From Niebla homalea (lineage: Eukaryota > Ascomycota > Lecanoromycetes > Lecanorales > Ramalinaceae): a stretch of DNA of 64,000 nucleotides. The stretch covers positions 992,001-1,056,000 of the forward strand of contig JAHGAU010000004.1 in assembly GCA_019925105.1 (NCBI GenBank), given 5' to 3'. Positions within the stretch are counted from its first letter, which is position 1. Each line of letters starts with the position of its first letter. This document shows, one piece after another, positions 50,501-61,859 of the stretch. The translations under genes and the position numbers were made by a program. The notes under the pieces were generated by a model. The model made no database searches and was not told the origin of the DNA. It was given only the letters and a program-made list of their open reading frames with translations.

Positions 50501-52902
50501 GATTATTACGAAAACGCAATGGCAACGAACAAAGGGACCCCAAAGGTCCAAAATGATATATATATATAGAGCTTGAGTAATAGCGAGGCGAATGCCTTAA
50601 ATGCGATAAATATAAGTAACGTAATGGTCGAGATTGAGGGGGTAAAAGGGTAAACGGCTTATATTAACGGAAACAAGGATGAATCGTATAAATAATGCGG
50701 TAACGATAAAATGAAAAACGCTTAAACCAAATAAGGGACTTATAAGGAATGAGATATACGTAAAAAGACGTATGAAACGCGTAAGAATAATACGGTAATA
50801 ATTGGTAAATAAAGGGTAAAAAAGGCTAAAATAACGCTTATAATAAAACGAACGAAAAATAAACGGGTATAAAATAGTATTAATAATAAAGTTATTAAGG
50901 ATATATAAAGTAATATTAAAGTGAATAAAAAGAATATATTATTATTACGTAATAAAAATTAAACTATAAAAAAGTGGATATAATAGATTTATAGGGAAAG
51001 CATATAAGGGAAAAAACGGTAAAAGCCTTAAAAAGCCTCCTTATAATAAAATGGAAAAATGTTACGTTAAAAACTTAATTAATATTATAAATGAAGCTAT
51101 AATATATAAAGATTTTTATATAAAAATTGACATAAAATTAAAAAAGTTAAAGTAATTATATAGGACGTATAAAGCGGTAATAAAAACGTTAATAAACGGA
51201 GAAAAAGGGAGTTAAAAAGACCTTATATAAAGTAAAAAAGCGGTAACGGAAACCCTATAAAGGAAAGAAAACCAAGTGATAAAAGCCGTAAAGGTAATAT
51301 TTATAATAATGGCGGTAAAAGTTAAAAAAAAAGTAACGGTATTAAAGAAAGTAAAAATAATAAAAATCTGATTATTAAATAACGAAAAGAAAAACGTAAC
51401 TATAAAAATAAACCCTTTATAATTAATAAAGGTATTTAAAGTAATAAAAGAGCCACTTACGGAGCATATTATTTTAATATATAAGCTATAGAATAAAAAT
51501 ATCCTCTTTAATATAATATCCTTAAAAGCGAAAAAGGAATTAAAAAAATTTAAAAGGTAAACCGGTAAAAAAGAGTTTGCTACGGTAAAAATCTTAAAGT
51601 AATTATTTACCGTTATAGTAAATAAAATATATTTAACACGGTTCTTAAATATAGAAAAAGAGTTTACTGTAAGATACATAAAAAGAAAGAATAAGGTTTT
51701 TTACCCCGGGCTAAAAATCGTTAATTTAAATTCCCCCCCGTAATAAAAAGGCCGGATGTTCTTAATTATATAAAACAATACTTTACGGTTATTTTAAGCG
51801 TAATATTAATAAGGATATATAATAACGTTTTTAATAAAAAAATAGTTAAAAGCGGGTTTTTTAAATTAATAAGATTATAAAATAAAAGCGGTTCGACTGA
51901 TAGGGCTTCCCCGGCTTGAGAACGAGGAGCAGATTGACCTATTTCTAGAACGGGTAATGGGGGCACTAGACGAAGTAATTAACGCAACGGTCCCGATGGC
52001 GAAGCCCTCTTAAAGAGTTAAGACCTACTAAAATAAGGAGTATACGACGGCAACTATAAAAGTAAAAAAGCTAATTAGACAGGCTATTAAGTATAAAAAT
52101 CGGGAGACGTTAACGCAGTTAAAAGAGGCTTAAGAAGAGAAGGAGAGAGTTATTAAGAACGCTAAGCAGATATACTTTTATTCAATAATATACGACTTAG
52201 CCGTCTCCCTTCATAGTGTCTGGAAACTGGTAAAGTATAGTAAGGAGCAAAGTAAAAAACTTAAATTTATCCTTAAGTTCCCGCCCCTTAAGAAACGTAA
52301 TAATATAACAATTAATACCTTTAACGGTAAAATTAAGGCTCTTAAAGGAGCGTTTTTCCCCTTTCCGCCGGACGTTAACTTATTTAATATTAAGGGTACT
52401 ACGTACTTGGACCCGGTAATAATAGGTAGAGTTATAACCCAAAAAATAGTAATTAAGGTAATTAATAAACCGAAGAAGGATAAACCTTTTAAATTTAACA
52501 GAATTCTAAATAAGTTCCTATTTATAATAGCGATATTATTTAAAGAGGTTTTTATTTATTTATTTTAAGTTTATTTTGATATCGGTTATTACTTTTATAA
52601 GTTTAAGGAAATTAAGACAATAATCCTTAAGAAACCGGTTGAGTTAAATTATTCGGAAATAAAAGCCTATAAGTTAATCATATTCCTTTATATATTAAGG
52701 AAGGCCCTTAAAATAATAATTATAAAAATCCTTAATAACTACTCCCCCAACCGGGACGGTATGGGACGGGATTTGATTATGGTCTTCCTATACCGGCGGG
52801 TACGGTATAAGGGTATATCCCGTTCCCGTACCGTCCCTATACCGCCGGTATGGGACCGGGAAATGCCAAGATACCGGTGTGGCGGGGGGTATAGCCAAAA
52901 GG

Positions 52903-53050
52903 GGTAATCTGAGGGTGGATTAACATAAAGATTGACAGAAATAATTTTTTGGTGGTTTATCGATAACCCGACTATAGTTAATCCGGTTATCGATAAACCA
53001 CCAAAAAGTTATTTCTGTCAATCTTTATGTTAATCCACCCTCAGATTACC
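52903..53050. repeat. Near-perfect palindrome, 66-bp arms, 16-bp spacer
   Basis: The arm 52903-52968 (starting GGTAATCTGAGGGTGG) is the reverse complement of 52985-53050 with a single mismatch (T for C at about 52944). It could form a long hairpin. The ends read TA-ATCTGAGG ... CCTCAGAT-TA, so it may be a separate foldback MITE with a TA duplication of Tc1/mariner type, nested in the hAT-type element. Confidence 0.9.
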
Positions 53051-53064
53051 ACGTTTACCACGAG

Positions 53065-53335
53065 CTGCACCCTCACCTGCACTACCACCCTCACCACCCT
53101 CTCCACCCTCACCACCCTCACCACCCTCACCACCCTCACCACCCTCACCACCCTCACCACCCTCACCACCCTCACCACCCTCACCACCCTCACCACCCTC
53201 ACCACCCTCACCACCCTCATCACCCTCATCACCCTACCCTCACCACCCTCACCACCCTTACCACCCTCACCACCCTTACCTGCACCTTACCACCACCCTC
53301 ACCTGCACCACCACCTGCACCCTTACCTGCACCCC
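53065..53335. repeat. CACC-rich microsatellite, core 9-bp unit CACCACCCT
   Basis: The core array 53083-53219 is made of nearly identical 9-bp units, with degenerate CACC/TGCACC units on both sides. It gives ORFs on both strands (Thr-Leu repeats on plus, Arg-Val repeats on minus) that are not genes. Confidence 0.92.
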
Positions 53336-53448
53336 TTTTCACCCTTTCAGCTCCTTATCTAATCCGCCACCGGTTTCTTGGCATTTCCCGGTACCGTACC
53401 GTCCCATACCGTTTGCTACCGGTATGGGATAAGGATGCCCTTTCCCTA

Positions 53449-53497
53449 TCCCGTACCGGTCCCGTACCGGTCCCGTACCTATCCCGTACCTGTCCCG
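53449..53497. repeat. Subterminal repeats of the hAT-type MITE
   Basis: Head-to-tail units CCCGTACCGGT / CCCGTACCTAT (11 bp, 4-5 units) lie 30-80 bp inside the right end. Related units in inverse order (GGGACGGTATGGGACGGG, CCCGTACCGTCCC) occur at 52750-52860. Subterminal repeats of this kind are typical transposase-binding regions of hAT elements; binding here is inferred. Confidence 0.7.
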
Positions 53498-53985
53498 CGG
53501 GATTAATATCGTACCGGTTGGGGGAGTATTAATAATTACGTAAAAGATCACGGGCTTCTCCCCGATTAATAAATAAGTATAAGGAAAAGACGGTTAATTA
53601 AAAACGGCTTTTAAAGGTTTAATCGACGGTATATATATAGTATAAAGCCACGGGAGGAAGTACGTTATAAGCCTCCCTTTTTTTTGTTTAAATATTAAAA
53701 GAGCCTTGAATAAAATAAATTATTAAAGATTATTATATAATCTACGGAAAAAAAAGGATATAACCCTTCCTTATAAAATAGACTGGAAGCTTTTTAAGTG
53801 ATTAAGTAATGTTAATTAACCTAGGATAAAAGATAAGCCCAATAGAACCTATTATAACCGGGATCCCCCAAAGTTTACTTATTTCCTTTATTTTATTTTT
53901 ATTCTTTAATAACTTATTAATTAAAGAATCAATTAAGTTAAAGTAAAAAGTTTAAATTAAAGGTTTTATTAATAACGTTGGTTTC

Positions 53986-54683
53986 TTTAATTTCTTTTTT
54001 CTCCGTTTATTAACGCCCTTATTATTACTTTATACGTTCCGCGTAATTACTTTAACTCCCTTAATTTTACGTTTACTCTTATATAGAAGTCTTTTATATT
54101 CCGTAACTTTACTTATAGTATCGGCTAGGGTTTTAACGTAATATCCTTTTACTTTATTATGAAAAGGGTCTTTAAGGCCCTCGTTATTTATTCTTTTATC
54201 ATACTTTCCCCGTAAGTTTACCGTATTTTTCCCTTTATAATTTATCCTTTATCGCGTAATAATTTATTCCTTTTACTTATTTCGATATTACTTTACATAT
54301 ACTTAATAACTTTACCGTTAATATTACTTTACGTTTATTCATTTTTCGCTCGCCCCGTTATAAGTATCACTTTAACCTTTTTTACCCTTTATTTATTAAC
54401 CGTCCGCGTATTATTTTTATATATTTTACGCGTCTTTTTATATATATTTTATTGTTTATCTGTTTTTCATTCGATTTAAGCGCTTCCCATCTTATTATTA
54501 TTACGTTATTTATATAATTCGTCCCCGTTTCTATTAATATAAGCCGTTCGCCCTTTTACCCCCTTTATTTTAACCATTATGCTACCTATACTTATCGTAT
54601 TTAAGGCATTTATCTCGCTATCGTTTAAGCTCTGCATATATACATTATTTTATACCTTTAAGGTCCCTTCGTTCGTCGCCATT
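53986..54683 (-). mobile_element. Tad-like LINE 5' piece (minus), about 700 bp
   Basis: The minus strand begins at the LINE 5' end (ATG complement at 54680-54682) with the GGGACC...GAGG-type start and covers the first 700 bp of ORF1. It is cut at 53985/53986, where it meets the plus-strand LINE head-on. On its right it abuts a pol piece of another minus-strand LINE, into which it was apparently inserted. Confidence 0.8.
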
Positions 54684-54688
54684 TCTCC

Positions 54689-56068
54689 TATAGAATAAAG
54701 GAAATAAATAATTTTTGAGGGATCTTAATTATAATAAGCTTTATTAAGCTTATTTTTTATTTTAGGTTAATTAACGTTATTTAATTATTTAAAAAGTTTT
54801 TAATTTTTTTTTATGAAGAAGGATAATATTTTTTTCTTCCGTAAATTATATAATAATCTTTAATAATTTATTTTATTAGAGGCTCCCGTAATATTTAAAG
54901 AAAAGAAATTTATAACGTATTTCTTTTTATAACTTTATACTGTATATATATTATTAATTAAAGTTTTAAGGGCCGTTTCCGTTAATGTTTTTTATTATAT
55001 TTATTTATTAGTCCAAAAAAAGCCCGTATTTTTCTATATAATTATTAAAGTCTTTTATAATTATTGTTTTTAAGGCTTTCCTTAACGTATCAAAGAACAT
55101 AATTAATTTATAAGCTTTTATTTTTAAATATTCCAACTTAATTAAATCTTTAAGGATAATTATTTTAATTTACTTAAATTTATAAAAGTAATAATTAATC
55201 TTAAGGTAAACTTAAAATAAAAAATATAAAAACCTTCTTAAATAACCGTATTATTATTAATAAGAACCTATTCGGAATTCCGTTAAGTTTAAGGGCCTTA
55301 TTTTTTTTTCAATTTATTAATTACCTTAATTATTATGTTTTAAATTATTTTTCTATTTATTATTACCGGCTCCGGGTACGTAATATCCTTAACATTAAAT
55401 AGATTAACGTTTAATAAGGGGGGGAAAAACGTTTTTTTGAAAGCCTTAATTTTACCATTAAAGGTATTAATTATTATATTATTAAGCCTCTTAAGGAACG
55501 GGAACTTAAGGATAAGTTTAAATTTCTTACTTTATTCCTTGTTATACTTTATTAGCTTTTAAGCCCCGTATAAGGAGACGGTTAAGTCGTAAACTGCTGA
55601 TTACAAGTATATTTATTTAACCTTCTCAATGATCCTCTCTTTTTCCTTTTAAGCTTTTTTTAATTATATAAGTATCTTTTAGGTCTTATACCTAATAACT
55701 TACTTAATTAACTTTTAATCTTTATAATTATTATTATGTATTTTTTATTTCAATAAGTTTTAACTTTTTAAGATAATTTTATTATGAAAATTATTATATT
55801 AATTATTCTATTTAATTATTTTATTATGTATTTTATAGATAAGTTAATTTAATTTATATTATTTAACCGGGGAAGCTTTATTGTTTATATTACCGTTTCT
55901 TTTACTTTTATATTTATTTTAATTTCCTTAACCGTCTTTTATGTTTTTTTATTCATATTAATAACGTTACGTTAATTAATTAATTTAAAATTCTTTATAT
56001 CGGTATATAATTTAAGTTATATTTTAAGTCTTCTTAAGGTTTATATACCGTTATTATATTAATAATCC
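54689..56068 (-). mobile_element. Tad-like LINE (minus), RT and endonuclease part, left segment
   Basis: This is the reverse complement of the LINE pol from just upstream of the RT catalytic box back to the endonuclease region. For example, 54690-54960 mirrors 53690-53915. It continues at 61860 beyond the inserted plus-strand LINE; the junction sequence GGATTATTAATAT is duplicated as the TSD. All frames are RIP-damaged. Confidence 0.87.
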
Positions 56069-56100
56069 GATTTTCCTTTTTTATATATTTTAAAGAAAAG

Positions 56101-57650
56101 ATGGCGACGAGGAACGGGACCCTAGAGGTCAGAAACGATGCACGCGTATATAGCTTAAGTAATAGTAAGAATAATACCTTAAATGCGATAAGCGGAAGCG
56201 GAATAATAGTAAAAGTAAAAAGGGAAGAAGGGTAAGTAGCCTAGGTTAATAAGAACGGTAATAAGTTATATAAATAACGCAATAAATACGAGATAAAAAA
56301 GCCTTAAATTAAACAGGAAGTTTATAATTAATAAGATATATATAAAGGGACGTATATAACGCGTAAAGGTATTATTATTAAGGGTAATAAATAAAGGACG
56401 GAGGGGACGAGGACGGTACGCGGGGACGGATAAAAGGTAAACGGAAGCGTAAAAGGCCTTATTAAGTATATATAAATTAAAAAAGAATTAAATAAAAATA
56501 AGGAAATATTAAATAAATAGGAATAAATTATAAAAAAAGGTAACCGTTAAATATACAGGGGAAAAGCAATAAAAGAGGAAACGATAAGGATACTAGAAGG
56601 TTTCCTTATTATTATATAAAAGAATATTACGTTAAAGATTTAACCAATACTATAAATCGGGTTATAAAGAATAAAAGACTTTTACGTAAATATAAAGAGA
56701 AATTTAAGGGAATTAAAAAGGCTACGTAAAGCTTAAGGGACGGTAATAAAAGCGTTAATAAATAAAGGCGAAAAAAAATAAAGAAGATACGTATAAAGTA
56801 AAGGAGTAACGGAGGAAACTTTAAAGAAAAGAACGGGGATAAGTTAAATAATAAAGGCCGTGAAGGCGGCGCCGGTATTAACGGTAAAAAAGGTAAAAAC
56901 GGGGAAAAAAACGGTAATATTAAAGAAGGCGAAAATAATAATTATATAATTATCGGGCGAAAAAAAAAAGTATAATGGTAAAGGTAAATCCATTATAATT
57001 AATAAAGGCATTTAAGGTAATAAGAAAGCCGTTAATAAAATAAATTATTACGATACTTAAATTATAAAGCGGGGATATTTTTTTTAATATAATTTATTAA
57101 AGGTAAAAAAGGGGCTAAAGAAATTAAAAGGATAAATTAATAAAGGGAAATATAAGACGGTAAAGGTATTAAGGTAATTTTTTATTATTATGGTAAACGG
57201 GATATACTTAATAAAATTTACGGGGGAGGAAAGGGAAGTTACCTTAAGGCGGATAAAAAAAAAGAATACGGTTTTCCACCTTAAGTTAAAGATTATCGAT
57301 TATAGTTTCCTTTTTATAATAAAGAAATTAAACGTTTTTAATTATATAAAAAGATATTTTACGGTTATTTTAAGCGTAATATTAATAAGGATATATAACG
57401 ATATCCTTAATAAAAAGGTAATAAAGGGTAAATCTTTTAAATTAATAAGACCTTAAAACCGGGTAACGGATATTTATTAATATTTTAAATATTAAAAATA
57501 CGGATATATTATTACGAGGTACCTTAATAATATAAAATACGTAGTATATATTAAAAAGTATAATATATATAAATACGTTAACTTAATAATAAAGGGCTTA
57601 ATAAAAAACGCGCCAAAATACGCGGTATATAATAATAATAATTACTTAAT
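56101..57650 (+). pseudogene. LINE ORF1 remnant (56069 copy)
   Basis: ORF1 starts with ATGGCGACGAGGAACGGGAC, which stays open for only a few tens of codons. Near 57460-57590 the decayed frame shows CCHC-type knuckle spacing, with former Cys codons now Tyr or Arg and Gln codons now stops. An 88-codon ORF at 57190-57456 is a surviving in-frame piece of this ORF1, just before the knuckles. Confidence 0.7.
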
Positions 57651-57959
57651 ATAAAACTTATAATATATAGTAAGCGTAAAAAAGATTTAACGTAAGGAAA
57701 TTAAGATAACGGTTAAAGTTTAACGTTATAACTTATATAAATTTAAATTAATAAGGTAATTAAAAACGATTTTAAAACGTAAATAAAGCTTATTAAATAA
57801 AGAAAAATAAAACGTAATAATTAATAACGTAAAAAAAAGGAAACTTATAATAATATTAACCCTTAAAGTTAACAGCTTAACCGGGATTATTATTATAATA
57901 AAAAAATTAAGATAAATAATACTTAACTTTAAGGAGAAACCATTTATATAAATAAAAGT

Positions 57960-60900
57960 TAATAAAAAAAGCTTAACGGACGTTAATATTTAATATATTT
58001 ACGCTTTTAAGAATAATATAATATAACGTATATAAGGAAGCAATTAAAGTTATAATATTAATATTTAAATTTAAGGAAATAAAGGATATCGATATTATAG
58101 CGATATAAAAGCTGTTATATAATTTATATACTTACTTTTTAATTAACCTAAAAGATAATTTTTATTTAACCTTTAAAAGTAATAAAATAACGTAAATGTA
58201 CTTCTTTATTAATAAAAGGTTAAATATAAATAGTTAAGACGTTATTTATTATAGAAAGAACCTATATACGTTTTAAATCGTATAAAAAAGGGATATTAAG
58301 GGTAACTTAAATATTTATAATATATATAATCCGCTATTAATTAATAAAAAGGGACCTTTTATAATCCTATTATTTAAGGATATTATAGCCGTATTTAATA
58401 AATACCTTTTAATAAAAAACTTTAATTTTTATTACGCTTAATAGAATAAAAACGGTTATATAATTAATTATATTAAATTTAAAGAATTATTAATAATTAT
58501 TATACGGTTTAACCTTACGTTATTAATATTAAAAGGGGCTATTATATAAAAAAGCTATAAACTTAAGATTATAATTAATTTAATATTTAACTTGGAAAAT
58601 ATTATTAACTTAATTATAATATATAAACCCCGAAAAGACTTAAAATACGGTTTAAATTACGTTCCGATATAAATAACCTTAAATTAATCTATTAATGTGA
58701 TTCCGTTTTTACCGTTTAAATAAACGTAAAAGATAATTAAGGAAATTAAGGTATTTATAAAGATAATAAAAATAATATCTTAATTAATAAAGCTCTTCCG
58801 GCTTAATAATAAAGAATAAATTAACCGTTTTATAAAGCGGATAATAAAGGCTTTAAATAAAATAATTAACGTTATAATCTTAATAATAAAACCGTTTTAA
58901 AGAGTTAAAACCTATTAAAATAAAAAATATATAAAAACGATTATAGAAATAAAAACACTTATAAAGTAAACTATTAAATATAGAAACCGGGAAATACTTT
59001 AACGGTTAAAAAAAGCTTAAAAAAAAAAGGAGAAAATTATCCAGAAAATTAAATAAATATATTTCCGGGTTATAATATATAATTTAACGGTTTCCCCTTA
59101 TAATATTTAAAAGTTAATAAAATATAATAGGGAATAAAGTAAAAAACTTAAACTTATTTTTAAGTTTTTACCTCTAAAAAGATTAAACGGTATAATAATA
59201 AATACCTTTAATAATAAAATTAAGGTTCTTAAAAAGGCGTTTTTTCCCCCGTTATTAAAAGTTAACTTAATAGATATTAATAATACTATATATTCTAAAT
59301 TAATAATAATAAGTAAAATAATAATTTAAGAAATAATAATTAAAATAATTAATAAGTTAAAGAAGGATAAGGCCCCCGGATTTAACAATATATTAAATAA
59401 GTTCCTACCTATAATAACGTCGTTATTTAGAAAGGTCTTTATTTATTTATTTTAAGTTTACTTTAATATAAAATATTATCCCTATAAATTTAAGGAAATT
59501 AAAACGATTATCCTTAAGAAACCGGTTAAATTAAATTATTTAAAAATAAAGTTATATAAACCTATAAGATTCCTTTATACGTTAAGGAAAACCTTAAAAA
59601 CGGTAATTATAAAGATCTTAGATAATTACGTAAAAGAATATAGGCTACTCTTTAATTAATAAATAAGGGTAAGAAAAAAACGGTTAATAAAGACGGCTTT
59701 TAAAAACTTAATTAATAATATATATACGGTATAAGGTTATAAAAATAAATATATTATAAGTCTTCTTTCCTTAAATATTATAAAAACGTTTAATAAAATA
59801 AATTACTAAAGGTTATTATATAATTTACGGAAAAAGGGGGTTTTACCTTTTTTTATAAATTAAATAGAGAATTTCTTAAGTAATTAAGCGACGTTAATTA
59901 ACTTAAAATAAAAAATAAATATAATAAAGCTTACGATAATAAGAATTCTTTAAGGGTTATTTATCTTTTTAATCTTATTTTTATTCTTTAATAACCCGGT
60001 TATTAAAGATTTAATAAAGTTAAAATAAAAAATTTAAGTAAAAAACTTTATTAATAATATTTACTTTTTAACCTATAATACGTTTATTTATATAAATTAT
60101 TTAAAGTTAAAATAAACTTATAAAGTTTATTTATAATAAATAAAGATATATAGGGCTTAATTTACCCTATATAAATATAAGCTTATTTATATAATAAAGA
60201 ATTTAAAACTATATAATATAATAATTACGGTAAACTTAAATAATATAACGGTAAAATAGGAAATTAATATTAAGGTATTTAATTTATAAATTAATAAAAA
60301 ATTAAATTAAAAAGATTATATAAAAAAGGTTTAAAAGAAAAGAATTTTATAAGAAAAAGGCCTTATTTACTTTATAGCGTTAACGTAAAAAGCTATTTTA
60401 TAGAAGGTTAAAACCATTTATTAAGTAATTATAAAGCTTATAATAACGTACGCGGTAGTTATTTAATATATACTTAAGGGTATATTTAAATATAAGAAAA
60501 AGCTTATCCGGTAACTATAAAAAATCTAAAATTAATACTTAAAAATAATAAATAAAATATATAAAGTAACTTCCGTCCCGGTATTAAAATCTAAACTTTT
60601 TATATTATTAATAAAGCTAACCCTTAATTAAATAATTACTTAAGTAAAACTTAAAAAAATATAAACTTAATTATATTAATAAGAAATAAATGTATTTATT
60701 AGAATTATAAAAGGCCTTAAATAAAAAGGTATAAAGAAACGGTATTTACCTTTTTTACGGAAGTTAAACTAGAATAAATTAAAAAAAAAATTAATTTAAC
60801 TTACGTTTAAGAAGTTAACGTAAAAGTATATAAATTTTTACTTAAAGTAAAAATAATAAAGGAAAAGAAAATTATAAAAGCGAAATTAACGGTAATTACC

Positions 60901-61380
60901 TTATAAATTATAAGGAAATAAATAAAACGTTAATATAAATATAAAAAATTAATCTTTTAAAAGTAATAATATCCGGCTTTAAATAACGACGAGGTTATTA
61001 ATAAATATTTCCGGTATTATGGGATTATAAAGAAAAATAATAACGTATTAATAATTTAACTCCGGATAAATAAAAACGGCTTAATTTATTTCTTTTTTAT
61101 TATATACGCCGGTAGCCGGATTAACGTTAATTACGAATATAAATAACGGAAATAAGACGCCGTATATGTATTAATCTCTTATTTACTATTTAAGGAACTT
61201 AGATTAAGATTAATTAAAAAAGTAAAAATTAACGATTATTATTAAATACTTATTAATAAAAGGGATATTAAGGCGGCTATTAAATTTATAATAATTACGG
61301 GTTTATTATTATAATTCAGTTTAATTAAAGAAATAAATAAAATAATCAAAAACCTAATTAAGAAACTTCGCCGTTAACCC
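57960..61380 (+). pseudogene. LINE ORF2 remnant (56069 copy)
   Basis: Endonuclease, RT and a C-terminal domain appear in the order expected for a Tad1-type LINE. RT catalytic Asp-Asp reads Asn-Asn near 60045-60080, and the following T-Y-x-T block marks the same place in all copies. The last 100 codons (about 61080-61370) are the easiest to read because the segment has few Cys, His, Gln or Trp codons. It is not functional. Confidence 0.78.
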
Positions 61381-61859
61381 GGGGGTAAAAAGCAATAACG
61401 GAAAAATTACTTAATAAAAAGCTAAAAAGGCTATAAATACCGAAATAATATAAAAGACGATACTATATTGGTTAATAAAGTTATATAAATAAAATAATAA
61501 TAATATACGTATTAATAAAGATATTTAATAGTATAATCGGAATTTTAAAATTTTAATATTAAATAAACCCGTAAAATAACGGAAAAGCAATAGGTTTAAA
61601 GGTAATCCTTAAGTAGATTTAATCGTAATATTATAGGTTTTCTTAAAAAAAACGTATAAATAAATTCTTACTCTTTAAATAACCGTAAATATTCTTAACC
61701 CTTAAAACGAGAATAAAAGCTAGGTAAATACCGGTTTTTATTCGTAACGTTATAAATATCGGGTTTTTACGGTTACCAGTAAAACCAAATAACCGAGTAT
61801 TAGGGAACGCCGGAATTAACTTAGTTAGATCCGTAGTATAAATCAATCAAATCAAATCA

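Larger units (their letters stand above)
52740..53528. mobile_element. hAT-type MITE, 789 bp, GC-rich and not RIP-mutated
   Basis: Terminal inverted repeats TACTCCCCCAACCGG / CCGGTTGGGGGAGTA (15 bp) are flanked by an 8-bp duplication, TTAATAAC (52732-52739) and TTAATAAT (53529-53536), the copies differing by one C/T. The 8-bp TSD and T/A-starting ends fit the hAT superfamily. It has no transposase. Subterminal regions hold repeated CCCGTACCGGT-like units on both sides. Inside are a large palindrome and a CACCACCCT microsatellite. It lies in the RT of a RIP-dead LINE, so it arrived after most RIP or was immune to it. Confidence 0.85.
50501..53985 (+). mobile_element. Tad-like LINE with internal deletion, hit by a hAT-type MITE and truncated
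   Basis: The 5' end carries ATGGCAACGAAC at 50519. ORF1 runs to about 51896, where the sequence jumps about 1.35 kb ahead relative to the other LINEs, to the end of the endonuclease region. From 51897 to about 52200 it is much less mutated and reads GLPRLENEEQIDLFLERVMG, a normal-looking LINE protein. RT follows, with a block read as FNGKIKALKGAFF near 52318-52360. A MITE interrupts RT at 52740-53528. The element ends inside the RT catalytic box (GFINN at 53962-53980), joined to an inverted LINE piece. A 155-codon minus-strand ORF (51212-51679) is an antisense shadow of ORF1. Confidence 0.85.
56069..61859 (+). mobile_element. Complete Tad-like LINE inserted antiparallel in another LINE
   Basis: It is 5,791 bp with a perfect 13-bp TSD (ATATTAATAATCC at 56056-56068 and 61860-61872). 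The ORF1 ATG is at 56101. The zinc-knuckle region is near 57460-57590, endonuclease about 57990-58700, pre-RT and RT about 59160-60300 with a catalytic box FINNIYFLTYNT at about 60045-60080, and the C-terminal domain to about 61370 with a well preserved DIKAAIKFIIITGLLL block at 61260-61320. The 3' UTR is about 450 bp and the tail mixes AATC and AAATC units. It is heavily RIP-mutated. Confidence 0.94.

Noticed and set aside
51212..51679. The longest ORF (155 codons, minus)
   Set aside because: It lies antisense to the RIP-degraded ORF1 of a plus-strand LINE and is Phe/Ile/Asn-rich as expected from AT-rich sequence. Homologous LINE copies do not keep it.
53027..53362. ORF with a Thr-Thr-Leu repeat (plus) and an Arg-Val repeat (minus)
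   Set aside because: Both are translations of the CACCACCCT microsatellite inside the MITE.
53339..53551. 70-codon minus-strand ORF with DRYGIGTGPVR-like repeats
   Set aside because: It is produced by the 11-bp subterminal repeats of the hAT-type MITE and runs across its end into the LINE.
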